A stretch of 64,000 bases of DNA, taken from Haloarcula taiwanensis. GTDB taxonomy: Archaea > Halobacteriota > Halobacteria > Halobacteriales > Haloarculaceae. A program made the position numbers and the translations under genes. The notes under the pieces are model-generated. The model was not told the origin of the DNA. It saw nothing but the letters and a program-made list of their open reading frames with translations, and did no database searches. The stretch covers positions 496,001 through 560,000 of the forward strand of contig CP019154.1 in NCBI GenBank assembly GCA_002844335.1, written 5' to 3'. Positions 18,029 through 25,720 of this stretch are shown here, piece by piece; within the stretch, counting starts at the first letter, position 1; every line of letters starts with the position of its first letter.

Positions 18029-18961
18029 CTACGGCAGGTGTGACAGCAGCAGGTCCGATACCTGCTCGGGGGCATCGAACTGGACCCAGTGGCTTGCCGC
18101 CGGGAGCCGCTCGACTCGACAGTTCGGGACCCACTCGCTGAGGTCCTGCGTCAGCGCCAGCGAGAGCGCGTCGTCTTGCACGCCCCAAATAAGGAGCGTT
18201 GGCGCTGTCACCGGGTTGTCGCCGACGCCGCCCACAGTGAGCGTCAGCTTTGCGTTCCGCCGGGCGAGCGCCCGGTAGTAATTAACTGCGGCCGTGCGTG
18301 CGCCCGGTTGCCCGAGTGCCCGCTTGTACCGCCGCACGTCGGTCTCTGTGAAGGCGTCGGGTCGGGTTGGCCCGTCAGTCAGGATACGCTCCAGCATGGC
18401 GAAATCGTTCCAGCGGAGGCTAGCCTCGGGAAGGACGGGGAGCTGAAAGAACAGCACGTACCAGGACCGAAGTAACTGGTCGACCGAGCGGCGGATCTCG
18501 CGCTCGTATGCTGACGGGTGGGGCGCATTCAGGACCGCCAGTTGGTCGACTACGTCCGGCCGGTCAATGGCGGTCTGCCAGGCGATGACGCCGCCCCAGT
18601 CGTGACCAACGATGTGGGCCTGCTCCCGGCCGAGCGCCGAGACGAGTCCGGCCACGTCGGCGACCAGTTCGTCGATGTGGTACGCGGCGACGCCGTCGGG
18701 CTTATCAGAGTGATTGTAGCCCCGAAGGTCCGGCGCGACCACACGGTAGCCGGCGTCTGCGAGCGCCGGTATCTGGTGTTTCCAGGCGTACCAGAACTCC
18801 GGAAACCCGTGCAACAGGACGACGAGGTCGCCGTCCTGCGGGCCAGCGCTCACGGTATGGAGCCTGATACCGTTGGTGTCGGCCAGCTCGTGGACACCGG
18901 GCGTCTCCGATGCGGGTACCGTCCACGCAGTGCTGTCACGAGCGCTAGCGTGTTGTCCCAT
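18029..18961 (-). CDS. Alpha/beta hydrolase, epoxide-hydrolase-like
   Basis: The 310-residue enzyme has the oxyanion motif HGFPEFWYAW near residue 50 and the nucleophile elbow GHDWGG, whose central Asp is the nucleophile of epoxide hydrolases and haloalkane dehalogenases. HGFP plus GHDWGG favours an epoxide hydrolase. The cap region includes WYVLFFQLP, and the catalytic Asp and His are likely in WGVQDDALS and ASHWVQ. The first 25 residues are probably a variable tail. It is unlinked to neighbours by operon structure. The physiological substrate is not apparent. Confidence 0.85.
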   Translation of the reverse strand: MGQHASARDSTAWTVPASETPGVHELADTNGIRLHTVSAGPQDGDLVVLLHGFPEFWYAWKHQIPALADAGYRVVAPDLRGYNHSDKPDGVAAYHIDELVADVAGLVSALGREQAHIVGHDWGGVIAWQTAIDRPDVVDQLAVLNAPHPSAYEREIRRSVDQLLRSWYVLFFQLPVLPEASLRWNDFAMLERILTDGPTRPDAFTETDVRRYKRALGQPGARTAAVNYYRALARRNAKLTLTVGGVGDNPVTAPTLLIWGVQDDALSLALTQDLSEWVPNCRVERLPAASHWVQFDAPEQVSDLLLSHLP

Positions 18962-19015
18962 CAGAATGCCTTCGCCCGCTCGGTAGAAATCGGTTCCGCT
19001 CTGCTCGTCGTCGGA

Positions 19016-20101
19016 TTAGAAGGCCCGGAGGTCGTCGAGTGTCTCCGCTGCACTGCCGTCGGCAATCGCGCCACGGGCCCGTTCAAGCCCGTCCTGAATG
19101 CTGTCGGCGTCCTCGCGGGCGTAGATCCGGAGCGCGGCGTTGAGCGCGACAGCGTCGGCGAAGCCGTCCTCGCGTTCGCCGGTCAGTACGGCTTCGGTTA
19201 TCGCCGCCGACTCTTCGGCCACGTCATCGACCTGCAGGTCCTCGCTCTCGATGTCCATCCCGTACTCGCCGGTGCGGATCTCGAAGTCCGCGATGTCCTC
19301 GTCGTCGGATTCGTCGCCGGTGACGGGCCATTCGGCGACGATGGTCTCGCCGGGGCGGACGTCGTCGTAGCCCTCCATTCCCTGGAAGAACAGCGCCCGC
19401 TCGACGCTGCTGGTCTCGGACTGAGCGAGCGTGCGGACCATCTTCTTCGCGAAGGCCAGGTGGTAGAAACTGCCGAGGTGGACGCTGGCGTCGGCCGGGT
19501 TCGCCAGCGTCTCGACAGTGTTGACGAAGGTCCGGACGCCCATGTTGTCGCGGCGCTCGAACAGGGCGTCGATGCCGGGGTTGAACGCCGGCTGGTAGTA
19601 GAAGCCAAAGCCGACCTCGTCGACCATGTCGGCGCTCTCGCTCGGCTCGAGTTCGGTTCGGACGCCGAGTTCGTCCAGCACGTGCTTGTAGGCGTCCTGT
19701 TTCTGCGTCGGGACGCGGTCGCCGGAGTGGACGACGACGGGTGTGCCGGCGGCAGCGGCAACAACACCCGCGGCGACGCCGAGAATCGCCGACCGGCCCT
19801 TGCCGTCGTAGTTGGCCCCGCAGTCGACCGGGTCAGCGTCCGGCGTGGCTGTCTCGACCGACTCCTCGGACATCACGTCGACGTACGCACCCAGTTCCTC
19901 GGGGGTGTTGCGTTTCCAGCGGTTGGCGAGCCAGAACGCACCAAGCGTCGTGTGGTCGGGTTCGCCGCCGAGGATGCGCTGGAACGCCTCCCGGGCTTGC
20001 GTGCGGGACATATCGTCGGCAGATTTGTGACCGGAGCCGACGACTTCCGTCATGAGTCGTTTGAGCGGCCATTCGCCGTACTCCCGGGTCGCTTGCGCCA
20101 T
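19016..20101 (-). CDS. Anthranilate phosphoribosyltransferase-like protein (TrpD2-type)
   Basis: The 361-residue protein has the TrpD/nucleoside phosphorylase helical N-domain (SRTQAREAFQRILGGEPDHTTLGAFWLANRWK) and a glycosyltransferase-3 domain (DPVDCGANYDGKGRS, GTPVVVHSGDRVPTQ, VGFGFYYQPAFNPG). In true TrpD the PRPP loop is GTGGD. Here the corresponding stretch is CGANYDGKGRS, so anthranilate transferase activity is doubtful. No other trp genes are nearby. It may be the TrpD2-like family, some of which bind nucleic acid. Confidence 0.85.
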   Translation of the reverse strand: MAQATREYGEWPLKRLMTEVVGSGHKSADDMSRTQAREAFQRILGGEPDHTTLGAFWLANRWKRNTPEELGAYVDVMSEESVETATPDADPVDCGANYDGKGRSAILGVAAGVVAAAAGTPVVVHSGDRVPTQKQDAYKHVLDELGVRTELEPSESADMVDEVGFGFYYQPAFNPGIDALFERRDNMGVRTFVNTVETLANPADASVHLGSFYHLAFAKKMVRTLAQSETSSVERALFFQGMEGYDDVRPGETIVAEWPVTGDESDDEDIADFEIRTGEYGMDIESEDLQVDDVAEESAAITEAVLTGEREDGFADAVALNAALRIYAREDADSIQDGLERARGAIADGSAAETLDDLRAF

Positions 20102-20210
20102 GGAAACGTGTTCGGGCCAGAGTTCAAAAGCCCCTGCGTTTCGTTCTCAATTTGTGGGAACTGACCGCCTTCCCGAAAGGGATACACGACTACGCTCCTA
20201 ATCGTGTACA

Positions 20211-21248
20211 ATGAGTCTCAAGTCGGGTGAGTGGCGCGAGCAGATCGACGAGGTAGACGCTGCGCTCATCGACGAGTTCCAGAGCGATTTCCCGATTCAG
20301 GAACATCCCTTCGAGGCTGTCGGTGAAGCGTTGGGAGTCTCGGCGGGGGAAGCACTCGACCGGGTCAGAACACTCCGTGACGACGGTATCTTCCGTCGGT
20401 TCGGCCCAGTCCTCAATCCGCCAGTCATCGGCTCTTCCACGCTGGCGGCTGTCAGTGCCCCGGAAGACCGGTTCGACGAGGTCGCAGAGATAATCAACGG
20501 GTACCGACAGGTGAATCACAACTACGCTCGCGACCACGAGTGGAATATGTGGTTCGTTGTCACTGCAGGCTCTCGACAGCGGCGCGACGAGATCCTAGCC
20601 GAGATTGAGGAGCGAACCGGTTGTTCGGTACTCGTCTTGCCGATGTTGACCGACTACTACATCGATCTTGAGTTCCCGGTTGTCAACGGGGACCGGTTCG
20701 CCCGGGAGAGTCTGGAGACGACCGACGCCACTGCGACCCGCATAAGCGAAGATGCCGCCGCGGACCTCTCGGAGCTGGACCGACAGTTGTTGCTCGAAAT
20801 CCAGACCGGCTTCCCGCTTGTCGCAACACCCTACCGCAACGTGGCAGACGCTCTCGATGCCGACGTGTCGGACGTACTCTCGGCGATCAAGCGCCTCCAG
20901 CAGACTGGCTGTATCAAGCGTATCGGCTGTGTCGTGAATCACATCGTTACCGGGTTTGACAACAACTGTATGGTCGTCTGGGACGTGCCGGACGACGCTC
21001 TTGACGAGCGCGGGCAGGCAGTCGGCGAACTCCCCTACGTCACGCTCTGCTATCATCGGCCACGCCGCCCGAAGCAGGACTGGCAGTACAATCTCTTCAC
21101 CATGATTCACGGGCGCGAAGCGGCCATTGTCGACCAGAAGATCGACGAACTCGCGACCGAACATCTGCCGTACGACCACGACCGACTGTACTCGACGGAG
21201 ACGCTCAAACAGACTGGGGCACGATACGACGATATTGTCGGCCAGTAA
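20211..21248 (+). CDS. Siroheme decarboxylase, fused AhbA-AhbB (Lrp/AsnC family)
   Basis: The 345-residue protein consists of two Lrp-like halves, residues 1-165 and 175-345. Each has a winged helix-turn-helix (EVDAALIDEFQSDFPIQEHPF; LSELDRQLLLEIQTGFPLV) and a RAM-like domain. Motifs RRFGPVLNPP, KRIGCVVNH and CYHRPRRPKQDWQYNLFTMIHG match siroheme decarboxylase subunits, which convert siroheme to 12,18-didecarboxysiroheme in the alternative heme pathway of archaea. In many organisms AhbA and AhbB are separate. No other heme gene is adjacent. Confidence 0.9.
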   Translation: MSLKSGEWREQIDEVDAALIDEFQSDFPIQEHPFEAVGEALGVSAGEALDRVRTLRDDGIFRRFGPVLNPPVIGSSTLAAVSAPEDRFDEVAEIINGYRQVNHNYARDHEWNMWFVVTAGSRQRRDEILAEIEERTGCSVLVLPMLTDYYIDLEFPVVNGDRFARESLETTDATATRISEDAAADLSELDRQLLLEIQTGFPLVATPYRNVADALDADVSDVLSAIKRLQQTGCIKRIGCVVNHIVTGFDNNCMVVWDVPDDALDERGQAVGELPYVTLCYHRPRRPKQDWQYNLFTMIHGREAAIVDQKIDELATEHLPYDHDRLYSTETLKQTGARYDDIVGQ

Positions 21249-21321
21249 CCATTTTCAGTCAGGTCGTCTCGGGCAAGATGGCCGGAATCCTTTTGCAATT
21301 CTGTGGTATATATGCTAGCTA

Positions 21322-21921
21322 ATGACAGAGAGGCGACGAGCGACGATCCTCGTTGTCGATGACGAGCCAGCGGTGGCTGACGTGTACGCGGACCAGTTAC
21401 GTGACCGGTACGCAGTCGAAACGGTGTACAGCGGTGAGGCAGCCCTTTCGAAGCTAGATTCCACAGTCGACGTTGTCCTGTTAGACCGGCGGATGCCGGA
21501 CCGCTCCGGCGACGAGGTACTGTCGGCGATCCGTGAGAAACGCTACGACACACGCGTGGCAATGGTGACCGCAGTTGACCCCGATTTCGACATCATCGAG
21601 ATGCCCTTCGATGATTACGTCATCAAACCGGTGTCGAAAGAGGACCTCTTCGGGACAATCGAACAGTTGCTTCGGTACGCCGATTACGAGGAACGACTGC
21701 GTGAGTGCTACTCGCTCACGGCGAAATACGCTGCACTGGAGTCTTCAAAACCACAGGCGGTCCTCGATGAAAGCGAGGAGTTCACTGCACTGAGAGCCGA
21801 GCTTACCGAAGTCCGTGCGGAACTTGACGAACTCACGGGTTTGTTCGACGCCACTGACTTCGAGTTGCTGTTCCGAAACTTTGAGACGGACGAGTCAATG
21901 CCGGACAGCACACAGTTTTGA
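21322..21921 (+). CDS. Response regulator with receiver and HalX domains
   Basis: The 199-residue protein has a receiver domain at residues 8-120 (ILVVDDEPAVADVYA, phospho-acceptor Asp in VVLLDRRMPDRSG, conserved Thr in MVTAVD, Lys in DYVIKPVSK). A HalX domain follows as a C-terminal coiled coil (residues 125-185, RECYSLTAKYAALES ... ELTEVRAELDELTGLFD). HalX regulators have no DNA-binding domain and act through protein contacts. No histidine kinase is adjacent; the kinases at 52.6 and 54.9 kb are in the window but not linked. Confidence 0.93.
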   Translation: MTERRRATILVVDDEPAVADVYADQLRDRYAVETVYSGEAALSKLDSTVDVVLLDRRMPDRSGDEVLSAIREKRYDTRVAMVTAVDPDFDIIEMPFDDYVIKPVSKEDLFGTIEQLLRYADYEERLRECYSLTAKYAALESSKPQAVLDESEEFTALRAELTEVRAELDELTGLFDATDFELLFRNFETDESMPDSTQF

Positions 21922-22008
21922 TCCGGTTCGGAGTGGTCGCTTCGGGACTCACGGCGACCCGCCCACCCTTTCGAAAGCACTAACCGATTCTCTTCCATAG
22001 AGAGGGCA

Positions 22009-22935
22009 ATGAGTCAACAACTCCCGGACGTGCAGGCGTCGAGTCCGGACGTAACGGTCGGTCTCAATCGCGTCGGTGTGACGGGCGTCGAGAAGCTCGT
22101 CAAACTGGGGCGTCGTGACCGCGACCCCATCGTACTCATGGCGGAGTTCGAAGTGTTCGTCGACCTGCCGTCTTGGCGAAAGGGTGCCGACATGTCCCGC
22201 AATATGGAGGTCATCGACGAGACGCTGGAGACCGCCGTCTCCGAGGAGGCCTACCGGGTCGAGGACGTCTGTGGCGACGCCGCCGAACTCCTGCTTGAGA
22301 AGCACGACTATACGACGAAAGCGGAGGTTCGGATGGAAGCCGAGTACGTCACACACGAGAAGACGCCGGAGTCGGGGATGGCCACCCAGTCGACGGCCGA
22401 TATCATCGCCTCGGCGACAGCGACCGAAGACGGGACGAGCGAGGAAATCGGTGCCCGCGTCACCGGGATGACCGTCTGCCCGTGTTCGCAGGGGATGTCA
22501 GCCTCTCGCGCCCGTGAAACACTCCAGCAGCTCAACGTCGAAGACGATGTCATCGAAGAGTTCCTCGAAACCAACCCACAGGCCGGCCACTCACAGCGCG
22601 GCCACGCCACGCTCACCGTCCAGAGCGACGGCGCGCCTGAGGTCGACCTGAATGAACTCATCGAAGTCGCCCGGGATTCGATGAGCGCCCGCATCTACAA
22701 CCTCGCGAAGCGGCCCGACGAGGACCACATGACCTACGAGGCCCACAAAGACGCCAAGTTCGTCGAGGACTGCGTCCGCGCCCTCGCCGAGGGCGTCGTC
22801 GAGACGTTCCCGGACCTGCCGGACGACGCCGTCGTGACGATGAAACAGTCGAACGACGAGTCCATCCACCAGCACAACGCCCACGCCGAGCGCGTCGCGC
22901 AGTTGGGCGATTTGCGGCAGGAAGTCGGCGAGTAG
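22009..22935 (+). CDS. mptA: GTP cyclohydrolase MptA (FolE2-type, pterin synthesis)
   Basis: The 308-residue enzyme performs the first step of tetrahydrofolate/methanopterin synthesis from GTP. It starts [21 protein letters not shown], which is typical of haloarchaeal MptA. The family metal-site region [15 protein letters not shown] is at about residue 160, and [12 protein letters not shown] near the C-terminus carries the conserved acid and His residues. Length is as expected for the family. It is followed directly by a hairpin and a repeat-rich intergenic stretch. Confidence 0.93.
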   Translation: MSQQLPDVQASSPDVTVGLNRVGVTGVEKLVKLGRRDRDPIVLMAEFEVFVDLPSWRKGADMSRNMEVIDETLETAVSEEAYRVEDVCGDAAELLLEKHDYTTKAEVRMEAEYVTHEKTPESGMATQSTADIIASATATEDGTSEEIGARVTGMTVCPCSQGMSASRARETLQQLNVEDDVIEEFLETNPQAGHSQRGHATLTVQSDGAPEVDLNELIEVARDSMSARIYNLAKRPDEDHMTYEAHKDAKFVEDCVRALAEGVVETFPDLPDDAVVTMKQSNDESIHQHNAHAERVAQLGDLRQEVGE

Positions 22936-22962
22936 CGAGGACTGAGCGAAGCGAAGTCCTCG
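22936..22962 (+). terminator. Perfect hairpin just after mptA stop
   Basis: CGAGGACT (22936-22943) and AGTCCTCG (22955-22962) are a perfect 8-base inverted repeat with an 11-base loop, beginning the base after the mptA stop codon. No T run follows, so it may be a processing or 3'-end stability element rather than a terminator. Confidence 0.45.
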
Positions 22963-23097
22963 GAACGTCGAGCGGGGAGCGTAGCGACCCGCGAGACTAC
23001 CTTAGTTGTTGAACGAAGCGCAGTCCTCGAACCGTCGAGCGAGGTGCACGAGACGCGCCGCGTCTCGATTGCGAGCGGTGAAGCCGCGAGCGCAATC
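22947..23097. repeat. Direct and inverted repeat cluster
   Basis: A 28-base direct repeat (22947-22974 and 23014-23041, 25 of 28 bases identical) begins CGAAGCG and ends GTCGAGCG. It is followed by a 17-base perfect palindrome at 23050-23066 (GAGACGCG-C-CGCGTCTC) and another inverted repeat, GATTGCG at 23067-23073 with CGCAATC at 23091-23097. No coding frame fits. The cluster separates mptA from the converging broken TrmB gene. Confidence 0.7.
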
Positions 23098-23144
23098 TCG
23101 CGGTCGCTGTCTGTGACTCTGTTTCTCACTCACCGATGACCCAG

Positions 23145-23957
23145 TTACGGCGGGCCGACCGGCTTTGCTTCTGCCCAGTGTTCTTCGAACGCCTGGCTGA
23201 TATCGGCAGTGAAATCGGAGTCTTTCATGTCGATGACGCCGAAGGTTTCCTCGCGGCCCAGCGGGTGCGGGACCTCGATACAGACCTCGACCCCATCGAG
23301 TAGCTCGAACGTGGTCCTGATGTTGGGGCTGGCGCGGGCACTGTAGTTGTCGTAGTGGAAGAGGCGCTCGTAGTACTCGCGGTTGGCTTCTTCAGGAAGA
23401 CTCTCGAACAGATCCGGCCGAACGAGCAGAGACACTTCGACGCCCCGTTCCAGCGCCGCTTCGAGTTCATCCACGATTCGCTCGGTCCCGGAGAGGATGT
23501 CGACCTGCCGGGCGGGTGCCGAGCCGACCATGATAATCTCGTCGTCGGCGGCGGCCAGCCGCTCAAGCAATAGGTCAAGCGAATTGTCGGGGCCAACGGC
23601 GGCTGTCCAGAACGGCTCCTCGACGGGCTCTGCCGACTCCAACTGTGTCGAGAGGTCGTCGACGATTTCCTCGTACTGGCCGACTTTCTCCTAGAGTTCC
23701 CGCTTCTTGTCCTCGAGCAGGCGGTCGAGAGCCGTGTCCGGTTCGACGGCGACGTATTTTTTGGGTCGGCTGGCGGTCTGGCTGCGGACGAGATTGTACG
23801 TTTCGAGGCTGTTTAGCACGTCGTAGATGCGGCCCATCGGAACGTCGCTGGCCCGCGATAGCTCCTTGGCCGTTGTCGGCCCTGTTTCCAGCAGTGATCG
23901 GTATGCTCTGGCTTCATATTCGGAGAGTCCGAGATCTCTGAGACTGGACATACCCAT
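23145..23957 (-). pseudogene. TrmB-family transcriptional regulator interrupted by an in-frame TAG
   Basis: Reading from 23957, residues 1-88 are the TrmB winged helix (LRDLGLSEYEARAYRSLLET ... MGRIYDVLNSLETYNLV). Codon 89 is TAG at 23691-23693. The same frame then continues without any shift (EKVGQYEEIVDDLSTQLESA) into a full C-terminal effector domain (EPFWTAAVGPDNSLDLLLERLAA split across the join; IIMVGSAPARQVDIL; TFGVIDMKDSDF) to the stop at 23145. One base change in what was probably CAG would explain it. A shorter product could restart from a TTG at 23642. It is either a recent nonsense mutation or a sequencing error. TrmB proteins normally control sugar or metabolic genes; no target is apparent. 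Confidence 0.87.
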
Positions 23958-24027
23958 ACATCAAGGTACGTGTGCAAAAACTTGTCGGGGGTTTACCGTT
24001 TGTCCACGTTTGCGGCCGTTGTTCGTG

Positions 24028-25641
24028 TCAGTGCTCGCCAGTGAGTGCGGCTTCGAGTTCGGCCGGGGTCGTCCCCTCGGCGACGATAGCATCCCCGTCG
24101 AGGAGTCGTGCCGTGCCGTCGCCGTCCGGCTCCGGGACGACGGTGATTTCGTGATCAGCCAGTCGAAGCGCCGCGCGGTGGAGATCGGTCCCTGCCTCGG
24201 TCCCGACCGTGAGCGTCTGGGGCTGCTGGAGACGCGCCGCAACACCGGCGTAACCAGCGACTTCGACGCCCATGCGCTCGGCCGCGCCGGCGAAGGACTC
24301 GACCGCTGAAAGCGCTGCGTTGCGGTATCGGTCCTCACCGGTGAGCGCCGCGAGGTCGACCAGTGCGTCGGCCAGTTCCACCGTCGCGTCGAGTGGGTGA
24401 AGCGAGCGGTCACAGAGCCCTGGCCCGCTTGCAGGCCCGTCACGGAACGCACCTCCGTCCTGCTGGCGGTTTTCGATCGTCCAGTCCGCGACAGCTTCGG
24501 CTGGCCCCGGCTCACCGAGGACCTGCCAGCTCGTCGTCAGCCCCTGGAGGAGCTGTGCCTGGTCCAGCAGCAGGCCGGTGTCGCTGTCCGTGCCGTCGTA
24601 GTGGGCTACCTCGCCGCCGTGGACGAGGGACTCACAGACCGCGTCCCGTGCGCGAGTCGCGTACTGCCGGGCGCGCTCGTCGTCGGTGTAGGCCGCCACC
24701 CACAGCAGGGCGTCGATGGCGAGGCCGTTGCGGTCGGCGAACACCGTGTCGTCGATGTTCGGAGGTACCGTTCCCTCCCGCTCGCTCGGTTCGAGCCGGT
24801 AGTACTCGTCGGAGCCGGCCTGGCTCGCGGCGAAGGCGTCGTCGGCCCACAGCGTCGTCGTGAGGTAGTCGACAGTCCGCTGGGCGGCGTCCCGGTACGC
24901 TTCGGTCCCGGTGTACCGGTAGCCGTGGGCGAACGCCCGGACCAGCGCAGCGTTCTCGTCCAGTAGTTTCTCCCGTCGCGGGTTCCCCCAGTTGCGCTCC
25001 GTGGCGTACCGAAAGAAGCCGCCGTCGTAGGTATCCAGCAGGTGGGTCCGAATCGCCTCCAGCGTCCGGGTCGCCTGGTCGCGCGCCCGGACGAGGGCGA
25101 ACTCCACGGTCCGTGGCAGCGGGAACTTCACGTCGGTTCCCCAGCCGCCGAACTCGTCGTCGAACGCGCCTAGCAGTTGCTCGACCATGTGCTCCTCGAT
25201 GCGCGGGCGGAGCTCGCCAGCAGGGGGTGATTCGTCCTGTAGCTGCCGTGGGACCGACCCCGCCGCCGCGCCTTGGGCGTCCCACGATTCCCGGACAGAG
25301 TCCAGAATACCGCGGAACCCGTCCGGTCCGAGGAACGTCGCGCCGGTAATGACCTCGCCTTCAGGTGTCAGGAACACCGTCGACGGGAACCCGCCCATCG
25401 TGTACCGCTCCCGGACGCGGGGATTGCGGTCGGCATCGACACGGACCGGGATGAACCCGTCGTTGATGTTGGCCGCGATGCGGGGCTCGCCGAACGTCCC
25501 GCGGTCCATGGCCCGGCACTCAGCACTCCACGGGACCGTCAGCGCCAGCAGCACCGGCTTCCCCGACTCGGCGGCGTCCTCGAAGGGGGCCGGTCCCCAC
25601 TCGCGCCACTCGACCTTCGTGTCGCGTGCGTACTCGTCCAT
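24028..25641 (-). CDS. Thioredoxin-fold DUF255 / YyaL-like protein
   Basis: The 537-residue protein has an N-terminal thioredoxin-like domain (residues 1-125: GKPVLLALTVPWSAECRAMDRGTF, VRVDADRNPRVRERY, GGFPSTVFLTPEG) and a long alpha/alpha-barrel (residues 160-480: DEFGGWGTDVKFPLP, NWGNPRREKLLDENAAL, WADDAFAASQAGSDEYYRLE). The family active site is usually CHWCHVM. Here it is SAECRAM, with only one cysteine, so a dithiol redox role is unlikely. ATG 25641 starts the conserved part; the upstream frame is not protein-like. It is divergent from P450 with 79 bases between the two starts. Confidence 0.9.
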   Translation of the reverse strand: MDEYARDTKVEWREWGPAPFEDAAESGKPVLLALTVPWSAECRAMDRGTFGEPRIAANINDGFIPVRVDADRNPRVRERYTMGGFPSTVFLTPEGEVITGATFLGPDGFRGILDSVRESWDAQGAAAGSVPRQLQDESPPAGELRPRIEEHMVEQLLGAFDDEFGGWGTDVKFPLPRTVEFALVRARDQATRTLEAIRTHLLDTYDGGFFRYATERNWGNPRREKLLDENAALVRAFAHGYRYTGTEAYRDAAQRTVDYLTTTLWADDAFAASQAGSDEYYRLEPSEREGTVPPNIDDTVFADRNGLAIDALLWVAAYTDDERARQYATRARDAVCESLVHGGEVAHYDGTDSDTGLLLDQAQLLQGLTTSWQVLGEPGPAEAVADWTIENRQQDGGAFRDGPASGPGLCDRSLHPLDATVELADALVDLAALTGEDRYRNAALSAVESFAGAAERMGVEVAGYAGVAARLQQPQTLTVGTEAGTDLHRAALRLADHEITVVPEPDGDGTARLLDGDAIVAEGTTPAELEAALTGEH

Positions 25642-25720
25642 ACCTGCCCTGGGCGGTGAGCGTACAAAGGCTCTCTCACTCGGCGAAAGACCGATTGTCG
25701 GGGCGACCCAAGCGTCGGCG

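Noticed and set aside
18518-20164. A 548-codon plus-strand open frame
   Set aside because: It lies antisense to the hydrolase and the TrpD-like gene, whose products have clear motifs. GC-rich third positions create long antisense frames in haloarchaea.
22936-23128. CRISPR array
   Set aside because: Only two imperfect copies of one direct repeat are present, without regularly sized spacers or cas genes.
23691-23693. Amber codon read as pyrrolysine
   Set aside because: Pyrrolysine machinery is known from methanogens and some bacteria, not haloarchaea, and TrmB has no reason to carry it. A nonsense change or sequencing error is simpler.
25187-25720. Possible N-terminal extension of the P450
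   Set aside because: The extra 178 residues are Ser/Arg-rich and antisense to the DUF255 gene; the P450 N-terminus begins at 25721.
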